Assembly (NCBI RefSeq): GCF_011074885.1
Contig: NC_054690.1
Location: 2,981,001-3,045,000, forward strand
DNA length: 64,000 nucleotides
From: Brettanomyces bruxellensis
Lineage: Eukaryota; Ascomycota; Pichiomycetes; Pichiales; Pichiaceae
Direction: 5' to 3'
Both the position numbers and the translations under genes were made by a program. Below the pieces are notes generated by a model. The model searched no databases and had not been told where the DNA came from. It worked only from the letters and a program-made list of their open reading frames with translations. Shown piece by piece: positions 55,136-64,000 of the stretch; position 1 is the stretch's first letter; each line of letters begins with the position of its first letter.

Positions 55136-56107
55136 ATTGAATAATTTTGCTTCTGTCCTTATAAATGCAAAAAGATTATGTTATCACAAAAGATTAATAC
55201 ACACTACTCAAAAATGCTAATAAGAACTTATAAAAAGTTAAAAAAGTTAGTAGGTTTATATTGCGCTTCAAGCAGAAAAAACAGAAAACCTGCTCCTTAT
55301 AAAAGATCCCGTCAACGCTAGTATTGCTCTCAAGGAATCTAACCAAATAAAGCTTGACAAATTCTATTCATATTGCGTTAAAGCCTCAGGGAATAATTTG
55401 GAAAATTTTTCGTCAGCTATTGGGGACATCCCCACCCATCTAGAATATTCCATAATTATTATTATCTTTTTTTTGTTTTATTTCTTTTTTGCGCTCCTTC
55501 GCGAGAAGAAAGAAAGGAAGAGAAAGGCGAAGTTAGTGGTACTTCTTTGTGGCAAAAACTGTGTACGCAAGGTTTGCATTGCATTTAGACAACACGATGT
55601 AGATGTTACAAAAAAAAAGTCTACCAAAGGGGTGGGTGAATGCTTGCGGGCAAGAAATATGTTCTGGGAAAATATTACATACTTCCTATACACCTATCCA
55701 TTCTTACACAGCGCCTTTAACACATATTATTCGAGGATAACATCATTCTCTTCTACATTCTTTGAAGCTGGATGGAAGCTAAAATAATGTACAGAGAATT
55801 GTAGTGTGCGAAGCGCGCTTGAGCCCCATGAATCATAATCTCAGTTTTCTGGAGATATATCTATAAAAGCATCCTTACATTTTAATTCAAAACTTAAAAA
55901 AGCGAGCATGCTGCCTCCCCATAAAGAACACTAACAGATCTTAGTCTTTTTTTTTTTGTTTACGTTTCGCAAAAAAAAAAAATCAAAATCAAAATAGAAA
56001 CAAACTAAATATAAGCATTATTTTCGTACGTTCAGCATTAATTATATTCAGCATCATATATCTGTCTTTGTTGTATTTCAATAACACAAGCACATTACAT
56101 TTTGAAG
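55136..56107. other. divergent HSP90/IQG1 promoter region
   Basis: 972 bp without a supported gene. It contains a GAA-NN-TTC heat-shock core at 55442-55451 and, 7 bp before it, TGGGGACATCCCCA (55421-55434), whose arms are inverted. A 129-codon plus frame (55398-55787) starts with TTG and is not supported. Confidence 0.55.
55421..55451. promoter_or_regulatory. heat-shock element core and G/C palindrome upstream of HSP90
   Basis: AGAATATTCC (55442-55451) is nGAAnnTTCn, the minimal Hsf1 unit, about 305 bp upstream of the HSP90 ATG; a third degenerate unit (ATC) precedes it. TGGGGACATCCCCA next to it carries CCCC/GGGG arms like stress-response sites. Role inferred from position. Confidence 0.4.
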
Positions 56108-59100
56108 ATGCCAGAGTACTCACGTCCGAAAAGGGACTCCAGGAAAAATCTTGCTTCGAAATATCTTAGTGCCATTGGATCACCAGAAATTCTATATTCC
56201 ACCCCCTTGAAGCCTATCAATAATAGCAACATCAACAACGGTGCCGTTTCTCCAAAAAGCAGTCAGGATATAGACAAAAATGATCCGTCCACAATTGAAG
56301 AAAAGTTTTCAAATGTGAACACTCGTAATCGATGTGTTCCAGCCGTTAAACGCCTTATTTTACAGAAAGAACAAGACACTATAACCAATAATGCTGAAAA
56401 TTTTTATCCGTTACCTGACAGCAAACTTTCAAAAGCAAAGTTTGCTGGCTTTCAGAAGTCTACAATTCATGTTGAAAAGCGAAGAGGAAGTAATCCATCG
56501 AAAAGTGAACGAGGTAGAATGAATAAAATCACTCATGGAATTTCAGGTTCCCCTTCTTTAAAGAACTTGAACAAACTTAAAATTATAGAAAGTCAACTCA
56601 ATACAAGAAAAGTGTCAAATAATAATCAGAGATCAGTCTCCGGCTTACAGCATAAATTGAAAATGACGCGGGACAAATCTCATCATGGTTTTAGACCCGT
56701 CTTTGAGGAAGCTACAGCTTCCTCGATTAAAGAGCAATCAAAATTGGATTTTATTTGCAGACTTCTAGAAGTTAAAAATTGGATTGAGGAGGTTCTTAGT
56801 GGACATTTAGGATTTGATGAAGGGCATATCTCCGAGTTTCAGGACTATTTTAGAAACGGCGTTCTTCTAGCTGAAATTGTTAAAACGCTTGATTCTTCAG
56901 CTATCTCACACATATATTATGGACAAGGCAATGTGCAAGGCAAGTACACCACAAAGAAGGGGCTTTATTTTAAGTTTACGGAAAATATTGTTCAATTCCT
57001 TGATTATTTGAAAAAAATGCACATGCCTGAAATGTTTATTTTTGAAACTAGAGACTTGTTCGAAATGAAAAACTTTCCGAAAGTAATCTTTTGCGTACAG
57101 GCTTTAAGTTATATGATGGCCATGCGAGGAAAAGGTCCCCAATTACATCACATATCTACAGATGAAATTAAGATTGATGCTAGTGAGATAAAGAAGGTGG
57201 AAGGGCAAACTAGAGGTCTCAAAATTCCAAATTTTAGCAACATTTATGACGGTATTCGGGTGAACGTTGGAAAAGATATTGAGCCATTAGCATTAGTCAA
57301 GGAAGGAAAGTCGGAAATAATAAATAATGATTTAAGTGCTTCAGAAAATGTGTCTGATGTTGATAATACTTCTGTTCTGGGGACAAGTAGCCTAGAGAAG
57401 AATGTTAGTGAAGAAGCACCAGAATTGAGCAAAGATATATCTTTCATGCAGAGCAGTTTAAACGACTCCTTTTCTGAACAGCAGAAATTTATTAATAACG
57501 ACGAGGAAGATAATGATGGCAATGAAAATAGTAACGCTGATGATGGAAATAGCTTTGACGATTATTCGTTAGTTTTGGAAGACCCCGAATTAAAGGCTGC
57601 TGATACTACAAGGGCAAGAATTCTCTTCAGGGATTACAACCCTACAGTGAATATTGATATGGATGAAATTGAAAAGAAATATAACGCATTAATTGAGCAA
57701 GATGATGATTTTGATGTGACTGGTAACGTTAATGTGACTATTCAAAGTTTTGTCGATTCAGACTCTCCCGATATTTCGAGGGTGGATGGCTCTTTTCCAG
57801 TTGAAAATTTGGTTACCTTTCAATCATTGGCCCGTGGTGCATTGGTCCGCTATGCCTTATTTGTGGATAAATTTATGTTAAAGGTGTTCACACCAGATCT
57901 TATTTCATTTCAGTCACTGGTACGTGGTATGTTATTAAGGAAACGTCTGAACTGTGATGGTAAGCAGGTGTTGTATCCACACCACAGTCGAGATCTAAGG
58001 GCGGAATCTCTTATTGATGATGATACAATAAAAGCGAAAAGTCAACTGGCTTCTACGTCGCCGGAAATTGTACTTCTTCAATCTTTTGTTAGGGGTCTTG
58101 TTTTGAGAAGTCAACTTCATGAATTGAAAAGAAAACTTCTGGCACAGAACAAGCAGCTCACATTATTGCAAGGTATCATAAGAGGAAAGCAGCTTCGTAA
58201 GCGTTTGGCAGGAAAATTGGGACTTTCGAAGAACATGAAAGTAATCATTAGGAAAGGGCACGAGATCCCTAAGAGTGGTTCTCATCTCAGTGGACGCAAA
58301 CGCCGTCCCGTGAGTCAGCATGGCCATCAAAGTAAGAATGGAGAAGTTAGGGCAAAGCTTGGACAAAGTAATGTTTTACTTTGTGGTTTTTCAGCCATAG
58401 CAAGGGGGTGTTTGACTAGACGAAAAATTTCTATAATAAGATATTGGCTTCACCGAAATATGCGTGACGTTTTAACAGTTCAATCAGTTTTCCGTGGTGT
58501 CCTAACTAGATTCTACATTGAAATGGATTTGGAAATGCTGGAACAGTATTCTTCCCAGATAACTGAATTACAGGCTTGCATAAAGGGGGCCACTGTTAGA
58601 ACTCATATCAAGGCACGTGCCACTTGGTTCTCGAGTCCTGTCAACATTAAAAAAATTGTGTTTTTGCAGAACTTTGTTCGTAATTGTATTGCTGCTCACG
58701 ACTATAAGTCATTGATTAATGAGAGAAATCCGCCATTGAAAGCAGTTAAGAATTATGTTGGATTATTAAATGGATCCGACGTTGAACTTGAAGACGAAAT
58801 TAGCATTGAAAGATATAAGAAGAGAATTGCAACTGAGAGTCAACGAATCGGAAAGTGGGAGCATGATCTTAAGCAGCTTGGCTTGAAGCTGCAATTATTA
58901 AAAAGGAACAAAATATCCTTGGAAGAGGTTGTCAAATTTAAAAATGATAATTTAAATTTAACTGAGTACTCCGAGAACTTAACAGATATTATGAAATCAA
59001 GCTTATCATCAGACCCAAATAAACTTCTTGGAAAAGCTTGCAAGAGCTTGCAAGAACTATACGGGAAAATATTCTACTTACTTCAAACGCAACCTAAATA

Positions 59101-61216
59101 CTTCTCAGAACTTTTGACTAACATGGAATTTCGTGGTTTACGGAATGAAGAAAAAACTTTGGAAGGTCACATCGAGAATTGGCTGTTAAAGGTGTTTAAC
59201 TTTGGTATTGTCACTGTATCAACTCCAACTGCACCTAATAGGGAGGAGTTCTTACTAATGAAGTTGATATTGTATACGGCAACTGATTATTTTGATGAGA
59301 TCGACACAGATACCGCTTTTCATAACTTCTTAAAGCAAAGACAGGTACTCACTTATGATAAAATGGGACATTGGGAAATGCTCCTCATTGCTTACATCAA
59401 TCTTCCTCAACAGCGATTGTTTGCCAAAAATCTATTCAGCAATTTAATATTGAGAATAACCTCCGATTCAGATGCTTGGTATGAATCGGATCCTTCAAAA
59501 ATTTACAAGGCTTTACTTGTGAAAGATGAAGAAAATGGAAAGATTACATTAAAAAATTTAAATATGGAAGATCCAATTGATGACCCTGATACAAGACAAC
59601 AGTTTGTTAAGAATCTGAGTGGACTTCGGGAAGCATCATATGATACTATGAAGATTATTGGTGATAGCGTTAGCAAGCTTCCGCTATATTTGAGATCTAT
59701 CTGTAGGGAGATATATCTTCAACTTAGGGATCAGTTTCCTGGTGAATCTGAGAAATATTATTTGAGTGCAGTCGGTTCCGTTTTCTTGAAATGTTACGTA
59801 CTTCCTTTATTTATAAAGCCCAGCAATTACTCCATCGATATCGCTGGAATTAGTGACGAATTTGAAACGGTTGAAAAAGTTATGGGAAATCTTGAGCAGG
59901 TTGCATGTGTTTTGAATCAGCTTGTATCTATGAGACCATTTTCATCCACAAATATGTACCTGCAACCGCTAAATCCATTTATTGCTGAATTTTCGGAAGG
60001 TGTCAGGCTTATTATCAAAGAGATCATCAATGTTGAATCAATTGATGAATGCTATCAAATGAATTCTGTTTATGATGACGTTGTTTCACACGAAAAGCCT
60101 ACATTGAGAATGGATTCTGATGACGTACTCCTTATTCTTAGATATATTAGATCAAATATTGAACAGATTGCACCCGAAAGAAATGATTATTTACGATATT
60201 TACTTATCGGGGCTCGTGAACTCAGTCCAAATCACAGCAAGCTTGATATTAAGAATGGCTTGTTGGATATAGTACTGGAGCCTGTAACGGAAGGCACCGA
60301 TAGCAATGATTTGGAAACCAAGGCTCTTATTATGGAAGCAAAGAGATATGTCATATATATATTGCAAGTCCAGGATGGAGAGAATCTTCTTGATTTATTG
60401 CTCTCCGAAATTAGTCCACAGAATGAACTCAAGTTTAAAGAGATCGTCAAACGAGAAAAAAAGAGCATAAAGAATGTTAACGGCCTCGATGCAGTTCTAG
60501 AAAAGCAAGCCTTGGACGATATTTATAATTCCACATACCCTCAGGTTAAGAAGCATGCGATTGAATTAATTTTAGAGTTGGAGGGCAAGGGAGTTGTCAC
60601 TAGATCTAACTGTTATCAAGAACTCTTGAATGATATAGCAAAGGATATCAAACACAAAAAACTGCAAAAGGACGATAGAGAAAGGCGTTTAAAGGTTGTT
60701 GTGGATACATTGACAAAACTAACACAAAAGGAAAAGACATGCTCCAAACTCTATTCAGAGTACATAAAGGACATCGACCGTGCGATGTTAAAGCTACAAG
60801 ACGAATCGGCGAATCGGAAAAAGTCATTTATTTCACGACTTTTCTCTCGCCAGTATTATTATCAACTGTCGGTGAAACGAAAGAAAGGATACATCCCAAG
60901 ATTTGGTTCCTTTAAATATAATGGAAAATATCTTGAGGAAAAGTGCATTCTAGATTCTATCACATCTACTTCGCATGCTCATATTAGAGTTAACAGAGTT
61001 GACTTTATGTTCAGTTCGGAGAGGCAAGGAGAGTTCATAGTGGATGTTTCGAACAACTCAGTTGGCATATTTGGGCAAGAAACAGTGACTTTGGATGATT
61101 TATTAAATTTGCAATATGAAAGTAAAAAGCAGTTCAAACTTTTTAGTCAATGTGTTACATTCAATACCGATGAATTTGCGACCTTTATTTTTCATAAGTT
61201 TTATAGGGTTAAATGA
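56108..61216 (+). CDS. IQG1: IQGAP-related cytokinesis scaffold Iqg1
   Basis: A 1702-residue IQGAP protein required for actomyosin ring assembly and cytokinesis. Order of domains: basic N-terminus; calponin-homology actin-binding domain (about 215-340; LLEVKNWIEEVLSG, YFRNGVLLAEIV, NFPKVIFCVQALSYMM); acidic spacer; about eight IQ-type motifs (about 570-880; FQSLARGALVRYA, FQSLVRGMLLRKRL, LQSFVRGLVLRSQL, LQGIIRGKQLRKRL, VQSVFRGVLTRFYI) for calmodulin and myosin light chain; Ras-GAP-related domain (about 1050-1400); and the IQGAP C-terminal domain (about 1450-1690). The arginine finger is not expected in this family. The start is ATG 56108 (MPEYSRPKRD); the frame extends two codons upstream only by TTG. 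S. cerevisiae Iqg1 is 1495 residues, so this one is longer. Confidence 0.95.
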   Translation: MPEYSRPKRDSRKNLASKYLSAIGSPEILYSTPLKPINNSNINNGAVSPKSSQDIDKNDPSTIEEKFSNVNTRNRCVPAVKRLILQKEQDTITNNAENFYPLPDSKLSKAKFAGFQKSTIHVEKRRGSNPSKSERGRMNKITHGISGSPSLKNLNKLKIIESQLNTRKVSNNNQRSVSGLQHKLKMTRDKSHHGFRPVFEEATASSIKEQSKLDFICRLLEVKNWIEEVLSGHLGFDEGHISEFQDYFRNGVLLAEIVKTLDSSAISHIYYGQGNVQGKYTTKKGLYFKFTENIVQFLDYLKKMHMPEMFIFETRDLFEMKNFPKVIFCVQALSYMMAMRGKGPQLHHISTDEIKIDASEIKKVEGQTRGLKIPNFSNIYDGIRVNVGKDIEPLALVKEGKSEIINNDLSASENVSDVDNTSVLGTSSLEKNVSEEAPELSKDISFMQSSLNDSFSEQQKFINNDEEDNDGNENSNADDGNSFDDYSLVLEDPELKAADTTRARILFRDYNPTVNIDMDEIEKKYNALIEQDDDFDVTGNVNVTIQSFVDSDSPDISRVDGSFPVENLVTFQSLARGALVRYALFVDKFMLKVFTPDLISFQSLVRGMLLRKRLNCDGKQVLYPHHSRDLRAESLIDDDTIKAKSQLASTSPEIVLLQSFVRGLVLRSQLHELKRKLLAQNKQLTLLQGIIRGKQLRKRLAGKLGLSKNMKVIIRKGHEIPKSGSHLSGRKRRPVSQHGHQSKNGEVRAKLGQSNVLLCGFSAIARGCLTRRKISIIRYWLHRNMRDVLTVQSVFRGVLTRFYIEMDLEMLEQYSSQITELQACIKGATVRTHIKARATWFSSPVNIKKIVFLQNFVRNCIAAHDYKSLINERNPPLKAVKNYVGLLNGSDVELEDEISIERYKKRIATESQRIGKWEHDLKQLGLKLQLLKRNKISLEEVVKFKNDNLNLTEYSENLTDIMKSSLSSDPNKLLGKACKSLQELYGKIFYLLQTQPKYFSELLTNMEFRGLRNEEKTLEGHIENWLLKVFNFGIVTVSTPTAPNREEFLLMKLILYTATDYFDEIDTDTAFHNFLKQRQVLTYDKMGHWEMLLIAYINLPQQRLFAKNLFSNLILRITSDSDAWYESDPSKIYKALLVKDEENGKITLKNLNMEDPIDDPDTRQQFVKNLSGLREASYDTMKIIGDSVSKLPLYLRSICREIYLQLRDQFPGESEKYYLSAVGSVFLKCYVLPLFIKPSNYSIDIAGISDEFETVEKVMGNLEQVACVLNQLVSMRPFSSTNMYLQPLNPFIAEFSEGVRLIIKEIINVESIDECYQMNSVYDDVVSHEKPTLRMDSDDVLLILRYIRSNIEQIAPERNDYLRYLLIGARELSPNHSKLDIKNGLLDIVLEPVTEGTDSNDLETKALIMEAKRYVIYILQVQDGENLLDLLLSEISPQNELKFKEIVKREKKSIKNVNGLDAVLEKQALDDIYNSTYPQVKKHAIELILELEGKGVVTRSNCYQELLNDIAKDIKHKKLQKDDRERRLKVVVDTLTKLTQKEKTCSKLYSEYIKDIDRAMLKLQDESANRKKSFISRLFSRQYYYQLSVKRKKGYIPRFGSFKYNGKYLEEKCILDSITSTSHAHIRVNRVDFMFSSERQGEFIVDVSNNSVGIFGQETVTLDDLLNLQYESKKQFKLFSQCVTFNTDEFATFIFHKFYRVK

Positions 61217-61556
61217 CCATTCTGACCATTTTGCACATTGCTGTTTTTATCCATAATCCATATAATCGTTAATCAAAAAGTTAATTTATTTTTGTAAATA
61301 TTTGTCACATGAGTACGAACGAATACAGTATTAATGATTCCGAAATTAAATGGGGATAGGAGAAGACTCAAATCATGAAGTATTTCGAAGAAAAAAATAT
61401 ATATTAGACGCTACTTAGATTTGTGTTTTCTCCTCGTAGCTAGTATTGATTACGTATTTCTTTAGCGTAAATATCACTGGGGAGCCACCAACCGCTAGAA
61501 ATTGACGTTGTGTTCCAACATATGGGCTTACTTATTTAAGTAGGCACTTTTAATAA
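61217..61556. other. IQG1/PFA3 intergenic region
   Basis: 340 bp between tandem genes; AT-rich with no recognisable motif or ORF. Confidence 0.45.
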
Positions 61557-62567
61557 ATGGTGATTACAAATTTTTGTTGTCTTATAGCATCCACTTTTCC
61601 AAAATTTCTGTGCACAGTTCTTCTCCTGTGGGGTTACTATTCTGCTATATTCAAGGTTGATTTTGTGCTTGTCCGAAGCGCTCTTTTGAGAATTGCAATA
61701 TTTCTCTTTGTTTCCATTTTGCTTATACTTTCATTGGTATTATACTACCTGGTTGTTCTTGTGAGGCCTGGGTCACCACTTGAGTGTTCATTGTTATGTC
61801 TTCCAGATTACAAGGATGGGGATGTTATCAGTCCGCCATCCTTTTTAGTCAACAATACTGTTACGGTTACGCATAATGGGCTTTATAGATTTTGCAGAAA
61901 ATGTAAGGTTTGGAAGCCGGACAGATGCCATCATTGTTCATCTTGCAATAAATGTGTTCTTCGGATGGATCATCACTGTCCATGGTTTGCAGAATGTATA
62001 GGATTTCGAAACCACAAATTCTTTGTTCAGTTTCTGGGTTACTCAGCACTGTTTTGTATAACCATTGCTGTGGTCACTGGTTGGGCGAATTATAGATTTT
62101 TCATCACGGAGACACTTTCAATGGATGACTTTTCCTTTCATATTCTCTTTGCATTCTTCACATCTATCATGTTTGGACTGTGTCTCCTTATATTTTCCAT
62201 CTTTACAGACTATCAATTGCTGAAGAATCGGACCACAATTGAATCCTATGAATCGCAGTCATATCGATATCGACAGAATTCACATACATTAGGAAATATA
62301 TTTGATAACGGGAGTAAAAGAAATTGGTGTTCGATTATGGGAAACACCATTATTGAATGGTTATTGCCAATCAGAAGGCATTCCATCTACGGGTATAATG
62401 ATGGCTTAAGATACGAGGTGAATGAAAGACTTTATCGAAAAATGCAAGAAGATGCAGTAATTCAAAAGAGACTCTCCAACAAGCTACAGAAATACAAGTT
62501 GAAACAGAGTAAAGTTCGTGAAGATGCTGTCAGACCCTTTATAGGAAATTCTGGATATATACATTAG
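61557..62567 (+). CDS. PFA3: DHHC palmitoyltransferase Pfa3
   Basis: A 336-residue S-acyltransferase, the same length as S. cerevisiae Pfa3, which palmitoylates Vac8 at the vacuole membrane. Two N-terminal TM helices (about 8-30 and 42-68) are followed by the cytosolic Cys-rich domain CRKCKVWKPDRCHHCSSCNKC and the DHHC tetrad at 138-141 (RMDHHCPWFAECIGFRNHKFF), then two more TM helices (about 155-178 and 190-218). The cytosolic C-terminus is basic and helical. CxVWKPDRCHHCS and CPWFAECIGFRN are characteristic of Pfa3. RPD3 follows on the same strand; in S. cerevisiae the two genes lie close together too. Confidence 0.93.
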   Translation: MVITNFCCLIASTFPKFLCTVLLLWGYYSAIFKVDFVLVRSALLRIAIFLFVSILLILSLVLYYLVVLVRPGSPLECSLLCLPDYKDGDVISPPSFLVNNTVTVTHNGLYRFCRKCKVWKPDRCHHCSSCNKCVLRMDHHCPWFAECIGFRNHKFFVQFLGYSALFCITIAVVTGWANYRFFITETLSMDDFSFHILFAFFTSIMFGLCLLIFSIFTDYQLLKNRTTIESYESQSYRYRQNSHTLGNIFDNGSKRNWCSIMGNTIIEWLLPIRRHSIYGYNDGLRYEVNERLYRKMQEDAVIQKRLSNKLQKYKLKQSKVREDAVRPFIGNSGYIH

Positions 62568-63092
62568 CCGTAATACTGTTATGTCTTACAGATATCTAGT
62601 CTTTAACATAATTTAGAATTGTGGTTCGGAATACGTTCACAAAGGGGAATTTGAATAAACTTCTGTTTCAACGGCCTTAGGCATACATTTATTTTTCTCA
62701 CCGGGAAAGTATTGGTAAATATTATATTATTGTGATTATAAGGCAACTTTAGGTTAGCTGTAAGCATTATATGTTTAAAAGTATTAAGAATGTGCATATA
62801 TAATATATGTTCTGTATGTCTGTCTTTACAACAAATGATTGGATCGAGAAAAAAAATTGAAACTGGAGAAGTACATGTTGAAAGATAGCGGTTAAGAAAG
62901 TAAGAGAGGACGATAGAAAAAAAAAATTGCAAGTTTCTCTCTTTTCCTTTTCTTCCATTTTACGTTGTACTCATCACCACACCGTCCAGAAACAATTGGC
63001 GGATAAAACTTATACTTTTTTTGCTGTTATAATAATCATTGTTCATTTGAGCATAGTGATCTTGGCTTTGTGTATAAGACTCTCATTTGGAA
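62568..63092. other. PFA3/RPD3 intergenic region
   Basis: 525 bp with the PFA3 3' end and RPD3 promoter. A-rich run near 62921. The open frames here lack ATG starts with any homology. Confidence 0.45.
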
Positions 63093-64000
63093 ATGTTATA
63101 CGAAGAAAAGCCATGGGATCCCATAAAGGTCAATCCACAGGACAAGAAGAGTATGTTTGTTTTCACTATTTTGATGATGCTGCCATATCGTTTAATGGCT
63201 TCGTCCTATCAATTATTATGTACTAACAATCTTTCTAGGGGTCGCATATTTTTATGATTCTGACGTTGGAAACTTTTCGTATGGTGCAAATCATCCTATG
63301 AAACCTCATCGGATTAGAATGGCACATTCACTGATAATGAACTATGGATTGTATAAGAAGATGGAAATATACAGGGCAAAGCCAGCTACTCGTGAGGAGA
63401 TGTGTCAGTTCCATAGCGATGAGTATATAGATTTCCTTGCCCGGGCCACTCCAGACAACTTGGATCTTTTCAACAAGGAGAAGTTTAACGTGGGTGACGA
63501 CTGTCCAGTCTTCGATGGATTGTTTGAGTTTTGTAGTATTTCTGGTGGTGGTTCTATGGAAGGTGCCGCAAGACTCAATAGAGGAAAGTGTGATGTTGCC
63601 ATTAATTATGCAGGGGGGTTGCATCATGCCAAGAAATCTGAGGCATCTGGATTTTGCTACGTTAATGATATAGCTCTGGGTATATTAGAACTATTACGAT
63701 ATCATCCACGTGTGCTATATATTGATATCGATGTTCACCATGGGGATGGCGTTGAAGAAGCTTTTTACACTACAGATCGTGTTATGACCTGCTCTTTTCA
63801 CAAGTACGGAGAGTTCTTCCCTGGAACGGGTGAGCTTCATGATATTGGTGTTGGTAAAGGTAAGCATTATGCAGTGAATGTGCCTCTCAGGGATGGTATT
63901 GATGACGTGACATATCGATCAATATTTGAGCCATTGATTAAAACCATTATAGAATGGTATCAACCTTCTGCTATTGTGCTTCAATGTGGTGGTGATTCTC
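63093..64000 (+). CDS. RPD3: histone deacetylase Rpd3 (5' part, one intron, cut by window edge)
   Basis: Class I histone deacetylase, catalytic subunit of Rpd3L and Rpd3S. Exon 1 is 63093-63150 ([19 protein letters not shown] plus one base of the next codon); exon 2 starts at 63239 and joins as [16 protein letters not shown], exactly as in other Rpd3 proteins. An 88-bp intron lies between. Visible active-site sequence includes [19 protein letters not shown] (catalytic His pair) and [14 protein letters not shown] (zinc ligands), then [13 protein letters not shown]. About 275 codons are in view; the last are [11 protein letters not shown] and the protein should continue for roughly 150 or more residues. 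The ATG at 63113 is in another frame and is not the start. Confidence 0.95.
63151..63238 (+). other. spliceosomal intron in RPD3
   Basis: 88 bp: 5' splice site GTATGT, branch site TACTAAC at 63221-63227, 3' splice site TTTCTAG. Splitting the AGG codon A|GG restores the conserved KKRVAYFYD reading frame. Confidence 0.93.

Noticed and set aside
55398..55787. 129-codon plus frame in the HSP90-IQG1 gap
   Set aside because: Starts with TTG, has only a late ATG, and the Ile/Phe-rich stretch reflects T-rich promoter DNA.

Overview
This 64-kb window is a piece of a budding-yeast (Saccharomycotina) nuclear chromosome. The genes are mostly intronless, close together and AT-rich. They encode typical ascomycete yeast proteins: Rad53, Pep4, Ste50, Sly1, Sko1, Ncr1, Dur1,2, Iqg1, Pfa3 and Rpd3. 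The one clear spliceosomal intron, in RPD3, has the yeast signals GTATGT and TACTAAC. CTG is read as leucine at conserved positions (for example the DNILI motif of Rad53, 4726-4728), so this is not a CUG-Ser clade yeast. A Pichiaceae-type yeast is plausible, but the species cannot be fixed from the sequence alone.

Layout. Positions 1-840 hold a fragmentary minus-strand gene that runs off the left edge. Then come PUS7 (-), RAD53 (+) and PEP4 (-). From 7.8 to 12.2 kb lies a 4.4-kb gene desert with a ~145-bp inverted repeat, a ~384-bp direct repeat pair that looks like solo LTRs, and a tRNA-Lys(CUU) at its right end. From 12.4 to 24 kb are STE50 (+), RRP7 (-), MAP1 (+), SLY1 (+), RVB1 (-), FMP41 (-) and SKO1 (-). 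From 24.4 to 41.4 kb are NCR1 (+), PGM2 (-), AAT1 (-), SDS22 (-), ACP1 (-), BRE1 (+) and an unrecognised 999-residue leucine-rich/low-complexity protein (-). A 3.2-kb intergenic region precedes DUR1,2 (+), which is interrupted by a frameshift just before its biotin-carrier part. The right end has a membrane-anchored ubiquitin protease (-), HSP90 (-), IQG1 (+), PFA3 (+) and the 5' part of RPD3 (+), cut by the window edge.

The genes do not form one pathway. Several neighbouring pairs match the S. cerevisiae map as I recall it: STE50-RRP7, SLY1-RVB1, FMP41-SKO1 and SDS22-ACP1 in the same relative orientation, and RAD53-PEP4, HSP90-IQG1 and PFA3-RPD3 as neighbours with inversions or lost genes. 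The chromosome is therefore a mosaic of small ancestral synteny blocks. Themes present are checkpoint and chromatin control (RAD53, BRE1, RVB1, RPD3), stress and MAPK signalling (STE50, SKO1, HSP90), ribosome biogenesis and RNA modification (RRP7, PUS7), trafficking and vacuole (SLY1, PEP4, NCR1, PFA3) and metabolism (PGM2, AAT1, ACP1, FMP41, DUR1,2).

I saw no prokaryotic-style defence system, CRISPR array or viral gene. The best leads are the DUR1,2 frameshift, a 10-bp palindrome found in three intergenic regions, the repeat-bearing desert, and the orphan protein next to BRE1.
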